Origin: CAVQZC01 sp963718315
Lineage (GTDB): Bacteria > Actinomycetota > Thermoleophilia > Gaiellales > JAICJC01
DNA length: 64,000 bases
Direction of reading: 5' to 3'
Assembly (NCBI GenBank): GCA_963718315.1
Contig: CAVQZC010000012.1
Location: 372,001-436,000, forward strand
Shown: positions 58,006 through 64,000 of the stretch, piece after piece
Position numbering within the stretch: the first letter of the stretch is position 1
How the letters are laid out: the number at the start of each line of letters is the position of its first letter
Notes under the pieces: generated by a model
Told to the model about the DNA's origin: nothing
What the model saw: only the letters and a program-made list of their open reading frames with translations
Database searches by the model: none
Position numbers and translations under genes: made by a program

Positions 58006-58373
58006 TCGGCCTCCAGGTTCCACTGCCGGGTGAGGGCGCTGACGGCTCGCCTGTGCCTCCGGTGCACCACCGGCTTGATGTAGAGGAACCACGACAGCAT
58101 GGTCACGGCGAGCCCGGCGAAGATGGGCAGGAGCTGCCCGGTGACCGCAACCGCGAGCACGATCACTGCCATCACAAACACGATCGACCAGCTCGCCACG
58201 CGATAGCGGCGGTCGAGCGACTTGATCGCGTCGTAGTCCTCGGCCGGGATCTGGGATGTGTCGTAGGTGCGGCCGCATTTCGGGCACACCCAGCGATCCC
58301 CGTGCTGTGCACGCCCCTCGGCACCGCAATCGCAACGCAGCGTGATCGCAGGCGATCCCACAGCCTGAATCAT
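58002..58373 (-). CDS. Zinc-ribbon membrane protein
   Basis: 123 aa from ATG 58373; a GTG at 58361 fits the GGAGG spacing better. A zinc ribbon (LRCDCGAEG ... WVCPKCGRTYD), a linker, then two membrane helices (SWSIVFVMAVIVLAVAVTGQ, PIFAGLAVTMLSWFLYI). Co-translated with the Usp-like gene. Function unknown. Confidence 0.65.
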   Translation of the reverse strand: MIQAVGSPAITLRCDCGAEGRAQHGDRWVCPKCGRTYDTSQIPAEDYDAIKSLDRRYRVASWSIVFVMAVIVLAVAVTGQLLPIFAGLAVTMLSWFLYIKPVVHRRHRRAVSALTRQWNLEAE

Positions 58374-58534
58374 CCTCCATCCGACGCCCTCGCCGCAAGG
58401 GTCGGCCGCGAAGTGTGGGCAAGCACGCATGTCGAGATTCGCACATGGAAGAAAATGGTCTTGACCACACGCGGCGAATCCTGTTTTGTCTAGCCGTCTT
58501 TCTTCTCTGTCGGCGTCGTTCTGCGGAGGTGTAC

Positions 58535-60055
58535 ATGGCCACAGCTGTCGTTGAGGAACGAGAGCTCCTCAAGACCATCAGCTGGTTCGACGGCTTCGTC
58601 GTCGCTCTTGCGAACCCGAGCTTCCTGATCACGGCACTGGGCGGCTCGGCGCTCTCGCTCGGCGGCTGGGGAGCCGTCATTCTGTGGACCGTCTCGGTTG
58701 TACTCGGCGCGCTTCACAACTACATCTACTCCGAGACTGCCGCGATGTTCCCCAAGCTCTCCGGCGGCATCGCGATCTACGCCCACGAGGCGTGGAAACG
58801 GTATTTCTCGTTCATCGGACCGATCTCGGCCTTCGGCTACTGGATCGGCTGGTCGGTCGTGCTCTCGGCCACCGGTGTGGTGGTCGGCTTCCTCGTCCAA
58901 TATGAGTGGTATCCGTCGTCCGGAGCGGCGAGCTCCAGCTGGAACCACCAGTGGTCGGTGCTTGGCCAGACCGTCTACTTCAACTTCCCGATCGCCCTCA
59001 CGGCGCTGATCATCATCGTCATCTGGGCGTTCAACGTGTCGGGCATGCGCCCGGCGGTGTGGGTCGGGTACATCACCGGTGCCCTGCTGATGCTCCCGCT
59101 GGCGGCGATGATGTTCCTGCCCTACATCAGGGGCGACTGGCACAGCTCCAACCTGCACAACAACATCAGCGCCAATGCCCACGCACTGGGAGCGAGCGGC
59201 TTCACGCTAGTGATCGTCTGGCTGTACGCGATGTGCTGGTCGAGCTACGGGATGGAGTGCTGTGCGACCTTCGCTCCCGAATACCACGACACTGCGCGCG
59301 ATACGCCGAAGGCCCTCCGTGTTGCGGCCATCTTCGGCGTCATCACCTACGGGCTGGTGCCGATGGGCGCGATGGGCACGTTCGGCGACCAGAACCTGAC
59401 CATCAGCAACATCTACACGTTCATGCCCGACACGCTGCACATCCTGATGGGCGGCTTCCTGGCCGGCCTGGCCGTGTTCTCGTTGTGCGCCGGCATCGTG
59501 CTGGCGATGAACACGGCGACCGCAGACGGATCGCGGGCGCTGTACGGCATCTCGCAGGACGGCATGACGATCCGATGGCTGGGCAAGCTCAACCGCAAAC
59601 ACGTACCAGCCAACGCGATGACGCTGGACGCGGTGCTGAACCTCGTCCTGCTCTGCACCTATGCGTATGACCCGGCCGGGGCGATCAAGATCCTGATCTT
59701 CTCGAACCTGGGCTACGTGACCTGCCACGTGTTCGCCATGTCAGGCTTCCTGCTGCTACGGAAGGACCGCCCGAACTGGCCACGGCCGATCAGGGTGGCC
59801 GGCCCGTGGACGTGGATCGCGGGCGCGCTGGCCGCGTTCGACGCCCTGCTCCTGATCTGGGGTGGCTGGAACTCCGGCCTGGCCTGGGGTAACACCAGCA
59901 AGACGATCGTGTTCGAAGGCATCGGGGTGCTCGGCATCGCCGCGGTGCTCTACGTGTTCCGGGTCGTCGTCCAGGACAAGCGCAAGCTCGCGCTGCGGAT
60001 CTGGTCGCCGGCGATGCCGGACGATGTCGCGCCCGTCGGCGTGGCAACCGAGTAA
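58535..60055 (+). CDS. APC family amino acid permease
   Basis: 506 aa from ATG 58535 (GCGGAGGTGTAC upstream). About 12 membrane segments; ALANPSFLITALGGSALSLG and ETAAMFPKLSGGIAIYAHEA are typical of APC helix 1-2, and EYHDTARDTPKALRVAAIFG of the cytoplasmic loop. Its position beside flavoprotein, GcvT and amidoligase genes suggests uptake of an amino acid or methylated amine as nitrogen or carbon source. Confidence 0.9.
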   Translation: MATAVVEERELLKTISWFDGFVVALANPSFLITALGGSALSLGGWGAVILWTVSVVLGALHNYIYSETAAMFPKLSGGIAIYAHEAWKRYFSFIGPISAFGYWIGWSVVLSATGVVVGFLVQYEWYPSSGAASSSWNHQWSVLGQTVYFNFPIALTALIIIVIWAFNVSGMRPAVWVGYITGALLMLPLAAMMFLPYIRGDWHSSNLHNNISANAHALGASGFTLVIVWLYAMCWSSYGMECCATFAPEYHDTARDTPKALRVAAIFGVITYGLVPMGAMGTFGDQNLTISNIYTFMPDTLHILMGGFLAGLAVFSLCAGIVLAMNTATADGSRALYGISQDGMTIRWLGKLNRKHVPANAMTLDAVLNLVLLCTYAYDPAGAIKILIFSNLGYVTCHVFAMSGFLLLRKDRPNWPRPIRVAGPWTWIAGALAAFDALLLIWGGWNSGLAWGNTSKTIVFEGIGVLGIAAVLYVFRVVVQDKRKLALRIWSPAMPDDVAPVGVATE

Positions 60056-60068
60056 GCACGGAGATCCC

Positions 60069-60101
60069 GGTGGTGGGGCGGGTCTGGCCCGCTCCACCAC
60101 C
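60069..60101. terminator. Hairpin terminator after permease
   Basis: GGTGGTGGGGCGGG-TCTGG-CCCGCTCCACCACC, 14-bp stem with one mismatch, between convergent genes. The rest of the gap (to 60247) holds no gene. Confidence 0.75.
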
Positions 60102-60247
60102 GATCCCCGCTGAGGCGGGCAGATCTTCGGCGGCTTCCAGGCGGGCTACTCCGCGCGGGCCGTGACGGTGTTCGTTGCACCATACTGGGGGGCGACGCCC
60201 CTCCCGGCGCCGCCCCCCTGCAGACGAACCCTTATATTTTTACTCTC

Positions 60248-61639
60248 TTACGCGCCACCATTACCAGAGACAGTCGCCTCGGAGAGCAGCCGCTCGGCCA
60301 GCTCCCGCTTCTGCTCCGGTGAGAACTTCTTCAGCTCGTTGTTCAGTGCGCGCTCGTTGATGGACACGTTCCAGTAGTCGAGCGAGTCCATGCCGAGCAG
60401 AGCGGTCTTGCCGACGAACTGCCGCAGCACCTCGTTGGTCGGCCCCATCACCCAGCCGGCCTTGCCGTCGCGGAGGTACCGCTCGAGCTGCAGCGGCTCC
60501 TTCTTGAAGCCGGTGCCGCCACAGCAGTGCAGCATCTTGTCGACCACGTGGGCCACGTTCTTGGCCGCGTTGAACTTGATCTGCCACAGCCACGGCAGGT
60601 AGTTCCCGCGGGCCAGCTCGCCCTCCGGGATCTGCTTCTGCGAGCCGTCGGTGACCAGGTCGAGCGCGTGCGCCACGCCGGACACGAACATCCGGGAGGC
60701 GTTGGTGTCCATGATCGCCTCGCCGACCGCGTCCTGGATCGTCGGGTAGTCGCAGACGCGCAGGCCGACGTCCTTGTGGGTCTTGCGGGTGGTGTGGCGG
60801 ATCGCGATGTCGATCGCCCCCAGCGAGATCCCGTTCCAGGTGCCGGATGAGCCGATCAGGAAGTTCGGGTCGACCGACTCGTCGTTGGAGGTCGCGCCGT
60901 CGCCGATCGGGCCGACGACCTGGTCTTGCGGCACGAACTTCCAGTCCAGCAGCAGCGTGCCCGACTGGTTCCCGCGCAGGCCCATCGCGTCCCACTCCTG
61001 CGGCTTGGCCTCGATCTCGTCCTTGTCGACGACGAACACCGACAGATTCGAGTAGTCGCCGTTGTAGTCAGGCGAGGTGGTCTGCAGAACGTAGAAGTCT
61101 GCGAAGCCGGCCGAGGTCGTCCACGACGCCTTCTTGAGCACCTCGAACCCGCCGTCGACGCGTCGCGCGCCGGAGGCGATCGGGTACCAGAAGTGCGAGC
61201 CGGTCTCCGGGTCGGAGTAGGACAGCGTGCCGATCAGGCCGTCCTTGACCTTGCTCAGGTACTTGTCGATCAGGTACGGCGTCGCGCGCAGCTTCAGCGC
61301 CTCGACGGCGCCGATGTGCATGACGAAGCACATGGCGCATGAGGCGTCGCCGTAGCGGGCGATCGTCTCGGTCACGCGGCCGTACATGACGTGGTTCTGG
61401 GCGAGGCCGCCCCACTCCTTCGGCAACATCAGGCCGAGGAATCCGTCGGGCCCGAGCGCCTCGAGGCTCTTGCGCGGGAAGGTCAGCGTGCGGTCGTTCT
61501 CCGCCGCCAGCGGCCGGATGGTCTCCTCGCAGATCTCTCGCAGCCGCGCGAGCAGCGCGATCTGCTCGTCGTTCAGGAACCAGTCGGGTTCGAACATCGG
61601 ATCGAGCCCGGCCATGGCCGACTCAGCGACCGTTGCCAT
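60248..61639 (-). CDS. Acyl-CoA dehydrogenase family flavoprotein
   Basis: 463 aa, behind GAGAGGAGTCTGCG. Full ACAD order: helical N-domain (LNDEQIALLARLREICEETI), GLMLPKEWGGLAQNHVMYGR, beta-domain GTLSYSDPETGSHFWYPIAS and SWTTSAGFADFYVLQT, C-domain CCGGTGFKKEPLQLERYLRD. No Glu at the usual catalytic spot is evident to me, so it may act as a monooxygenase-type or amine-oxidising member rather than on acyl-CoA. It is divergent from the PucR regulator, which probably controls it. Confidence 0.85.
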   Translation of the reverse strand: MATVAESAMAGLDPMFEPDWFLNDEQIALLARLREICEETIRPLAAENDRTLTFPRKSLEALGPDGFLGLMLPKEWGGLAQNHVMYGRVTETIARYGDASCAMCFVMHIGAVEALKLRATPYLIDKYLSKVKDGLIGTLSYSDPETGSHFWYPIASGARRVDGGFEVLKKASWTTSAGFADFYVLQTTSPDYNGDYSNLSVFVVDKDEIEAKPQEWDAMGLRGNQSGTLLLDWKFVPQDQVVGPIGDGATSNDESVDPNFLIGSSGTWNGISLGAIDIAIRHTTRKTHKDVGLRVCDYPTIQDAVGEAIMDTNASRMFVSGVAHALDLVTDGSQKQIPEGELARGNYLPWLWQIKFNAAKNVAHVVDKMLHCCGGTGFKKEPLQLERYLRDGKAGWVMGPTNEVLRQFVGKTALLGMDSLDYWNVSINERALNNELKKFSPEQKRELAERLLSEATVSGNGGA

Positions 61640-61826
61640 TCGCAGACTCCTCTCAAAGGTTTCAGGTGCCCCGGAGCGAGCGCTTCGGGCCTCTTATGGT
61701 AGACCGCTGGGCGATTCGCAGTCTATGTACACCGCTCCACCTCTCCCGCCCCGCGACGATCGCCCAGGGACAGCACCGGTGCGGGGCTTTGGGACCGTTC
61801 GTTTGGATGGCATGTACGATTTCACC

Positions 61827-63647
61827 ATGTCGGTTTCGCACACACCGCGGGCACGGGTCGCCGACCTCGCCCCGGTCTCGTTGCCTCGCGAAGTCGAGAG
61901 CCGGTACCTGTACCAGATCATCAACACGGTCAGCTCGACGCTCGACCTCGACCGTGTGCTCCGCGCGATCGTCGACCTCGTCAGCGAGGCGATCGACTGC
62001 CACGCCTGCTTCATCTACGCCGTCGAGCCGGACAGCTCGCTGGTGCTGCGGGCGGTGTCCGATCCGTACGGCGCGCTGGTCGGGCGGCTCCGCTTCGACC
62101 CCGGCGAGGGCCTGTCCGGCTGGGTCGCAGCCAACAACCAGCCCGTCTTCATCTCCGAGAACGCCCTTGCAGACCCCCGTGTCAAGATCGTTCCCGAGGC
62201 GGAGGAGGAGAAGTACCAGTCCCTCTGCGGCGCGCCGCTGAACGCCAAGTCGGGCGAGGTGATCGGCGTCATCGCGCTGCACGCCGAGGCGCCCAAGGAG
62301 TTCACGCAGAGCGACGTCGAGTTCCTCGTCCACGCCGCCAGCCTGGTCGCCGGCGCGATCGAGAACGCGCGTCTGTTCGAGGAGACCACGCGCCGGCTGA
62401 CGGTGGTCGAGGGTCTGTCCGACCTCAGCCGCGCGGTCGCCGGCGCCACCACCATGGACGCGCTGCTGACGGCGGTCACCCGCCGCGCCCAGCGCCTGCT
62501 CGGCGCCGATCTCTGCCAGGTCTACGTCGCGGATCCTTCGGGCACCCGCCTGGTGGTCGGAGCGTCGTGGCCACAGATGCCGGCGCGCGACCCGATCGGC
62601 CTGGACGAGCTGGGTGTGGAGCTGGCCATCGCCACCCGCCGGACGACGGAGCAGGAGGGGCGCCGCCTGGCCGCCACGCTGTGGGGCGAGAGCTGCGAGG
62701 GCTGCGCGATCGCCGTCCCGCTGGTCGTCGCCGAGGAGCTGGTGGGGCTGCTGGCGCTGCGCCTGCCTGCCGGCCGGCAGATCAACGCCGAGGAGCGCGA
62801 GCTGACCGCGTCGATCGCCGGGCAGACCGCGATCGCCATGAAGAACGTGCAGCTGATCGACAGGCTGACCGAGCGCAACGCGATCAAGGACTTCCTCGAG
62901 GACCTCGCTCACGGGTCGGCGACGCCGTCGGAGCTCGCCGACCGGGCCGTGGCCCTCGGCTGCGAGCTCGACCAGCCGCACCTCGTGCTCCAGGCCGTGC
63001 CCGCCCCCGGGCCGAACACCGAGCCCTGGGAACAGGTCGCAGATGCCCTCGAGACAGAGGCGACCCGGGCGTTTCCGGGCAGCGTCTTCGACCGCCGCGA
63101 CAGCGCCGTCCGCGGCCTGGTGCGGCTGCGGGGCCGCGACCACGCCGCCGTGGCCGAGCAGCTCCGGCGCATCCACTCGAAGCTGAACGAGCGCCACCCG
63201 CTGGCGATCGGCCTCTCGCACCCCTGCCAGGGCGCGACCAGCTTCCCCACCGGGTTTGGCGAGGCCGAGCACGCGGTCGCCGCCGCGGCCGTGATCAGCG
63301 TGCAGCCCGACGTTGTCAGCTTCGACGACCTGGGCGCCTACAAGTACCTGCTGCGGGTCGCGCAGGACGGCCGGGTGCGCGATCGCCGGGGAGACGCGCT
63401 GCGGATCCTGGCCGAATACGACGAACGGCACCGTGCGCAGCTCCTGAACACGCTTGAGGAGTTCCTGAAGCGGCGCGGCAACATCGCCGCGGCTGCGCAG
63501 ACGCTGTACGTCCACCCCAACACGCTCCGCCAGCGCCTGCGCCGGATCCAGGACCTGACCGGTCTCGACGTCACCGAGGAGGACTGGCTGATGATCGAGA
63601 TCGAGCTCAAGCTGCTGCGCCTGGAAACCGCGCTCGGCCGAGCCTGA
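61827..63647 (+). CDS. GAF-domain PucR/CdaR-type transcriptional regulator
   Basis: 606 aa from ATG 61827 (ATG 61812 also possible). Two GAF domains: residues ~35-185 (LDRVLRAIVDLVSEAIDCHA, GEGLSGWVAANNQPVFISEN) and ~205-350 (MDALLTAVTRRAQRLLGADL). They are followed by a degenerate GGDEF-like middle and the C-terminal PucR helix-turn-helix (FLKRRGNIAAAAQTLYVHPN, TLRQRLRRIQDLTGLDV). Such proteins regulate purine, glutamine-like ligase and amine catabolism genes; here it lies between an ACAD gene and a GlnT-like gene. Confidence 0.9.
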   Translation: MSVSHTPRARVADLAPVSLPREVESRYLYQIINTVSSTLDLDRVLRAIVDLVSEAIDCHACFIYAVEPDSSLVLRAVSDPYGALVGRLRFDPGEGLSGWVAANNQPVFISENALADPRVKIVPEAEEEKYQSLCGAPLNAKSGEVIGVIALHAEAPKEFTQSDVEFLVHAASLVAGAIENARLFEETTRRLTVVEGLSDLSRAVAGATTMDALLTAVTRRAQRLLGADLCQVYVADPSGTRLVVGASWPQMPARDPIGLDELGVELAIATRRTTEQEGRRLAATLWGESCEGCAIAVPLVVAEELVGLLALRLPAGRQINAEERELTASIAGQTAIAMKNVQLIDRLTERNAIKDFLEDLAHGSATPSELADRAVALGCELDQPHLVLQAVPAPGPNTEPWEQVADALETEATRAFPGSVFDRRDSAVRGLVRLRGRDHAAVAEQLRRIHSKLNERHPLAIGLSHPCQGATSFPTGFGEAEHAVAAAAVISVQPDVVSFDDLGAYKYLLRVAQDGRVRDRRGDALRILAEYDERHRAQLLNTLEEFLKRRGNIAAAAQTLYVHPNTLRQRLRRIQDLTGLDVTEEDWLMIEIELKLLRLETALGRA

Positions 63648-63790
63648 CTCCCGGGATCACGCCACCGTCACACCTGCGTCACGCCAATCTCACGACCGGG
63701 CTATGCCGGTTTGCCGGACGCCCCTTGGCAACGCGCCCGATTCGTGGGATGTTCTGCCACGTCACTACCGGCACAAAAGGAGACGGAGGT

Positions 63791-64000
63791 ATGGCTACCG
63801 TGAGTGCGCGCCCCCTTGCGGACACGATCCGCGCGAAGGCCGAGCAGGACGGCATCAAGTTCTTTTTTGCTCAGTTTGTTGATATGAACGCGAAGCCGTC
63901 GGCGAAGCTGGTGCCGATCGAGAACTGGGAAGGATTGGTCACCGAGGGCGCAGGGTTTGCGGGATTCGCCGCCGGCCCGATCGGCCAGACCCCGGCTTCG
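63791..64000 (+). CDS. Glutamine synthetase family ligase (GlnT/GmaS-like), 5' part
   Basis: 70 residues before the window ends, starting behind GGAGACGGAGGT. IRAKAEQDGIKFFFAQFVDM, AKPSAKLVPIENWEGLVTEG and AGFAGFAAGPIGQT are the beta-grasp opening of the GlnT / gamma-glutamylmethylamide synthetase branch. Second such gene in the window (the other at 45764), downstream of the PucR regulator. Confidence 0.85.
   Translation, partial: MATVSARPLADTIRAKAEQDGIKFFFAQFVDMNAKPSAKLVPIENWEGLVTEGAGFAGFAAGPIGQTPAS

Noticed and set aside
61386..61826. Long N-terminal extension of the PucR gene
   Set aside because: It runs antisense through the divergent acyl-CoA dehydrogenase gene and lacks domain sequence; the GAF part begins after 61827.
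1..64000. CRISPR array, prophage, integrase or rRNA operon
   Set aside because: No regularly spaced repeats, phage structural genes, recombinase motifs or rRNA sequence seen on either strand.

Overview
The window is high-GC (GC-rich codon third positions, many GTG starts, strong AGGAGG-type ribosome binding sites) and looks like chromosome of an actinobacterium. The mix of DHA2 transporters, a CseABC-like sensor set, GlnT/N-methylglutamate-synthase genes and the actinobacterial rpsF-ssb-rpsR-rplI-dnaB block would fit a deep-branching class such as Thermoleophilia, but no rRNA or marker set is present to prove it. Several genes carry single-base frameshifts while the housekeeping blocks are intact. 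These are either residual long-read assembly errors or genuine decay.

Layout. 1-9.2 kb: the 3' part of a large cyclase/AAA+ ATPase regulator (minus strand, runs off the left edge), two secreted proteins, two cold-shock genes (the second coupled to infA), a fatty-acid desaturase and a cyclic-nucleotide-binding protein. 9.2-15.9 kb: small metabolic enzymes (methyltransferase, reductases, VOC, GNAT, dodecin), a TetR/drug-efflux divergon and a badly broken MarR gene.

15.9-29.7 kb is the accessory region. A complete tRNA-Sec gene (26705-26797) has two 3'-end partial copies in the same orientation at 15923-15968 and 18738-18804. The first interval between copies holds a single GH2 exo-glucosaminidase-like gene. 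The second holds a Fic enzyme, two truncated DUF genes, a GAP-family membrane protein, and a sulfur-acquisition set: rhodanese, a DszB-like desulfinase and a Cys-type arylsulfatase. Beyond the tRNA are a MarR/cupin divergon and a second sulfatase cut short and joined to the tail of an Stf0-type sulfotransferase.

29.7-35 kb is the replication/ribosome block rpsF-ssb-rpsR-rplI-dnaB-purA. Between dnaB and purA lies a 207-bp palindromic element with 21-bp terminal inverted repeats, and a 35-bp miniature relative lies between purA and the next gene. In both cases the element supplies the gap exactly from stop codon to start codon. I regard this as the most unusual structure here. rpsF also appears to start at AUC behind an 11-nt Shine-Dalgarno match.

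35-45.6 kb: a lipoprotein-histidine kinase-response regulator operon, a dimethylglycine-dehydrogenase-like flavoenzyme coupled to a HAD phosphatase, an aldo/keto reductase, a frameshifted pabB-like gene, an APH-like kinase and a two-domain rhodanese.

45.6-64 kb is a nitrogen / methylated-amine region. A glutamine-synthetase-family gene is followed by the three glutamate-synthase-type N-methylglutamate synthase subunits (mgsABC/glxBCD-like) and an unknown 143-aa protein. Then come two tandem ELWxxDGT-repeat secreted proteins, a sarcosine-oxidase-like flavoprotein, an IclR regulator, a GcvT-like folate enzyme, an amino-acid permease, an acyl-CoA dehydrogenase-like enzyme, a GAF/PucR regulator and the start of a second GlnT/GmaS-like ligase. 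Together these suggest import and stepwise demethylation of N-methylated amino acids or amines, with nitrogen captured as glutamate or gamma-glutamyl amides.
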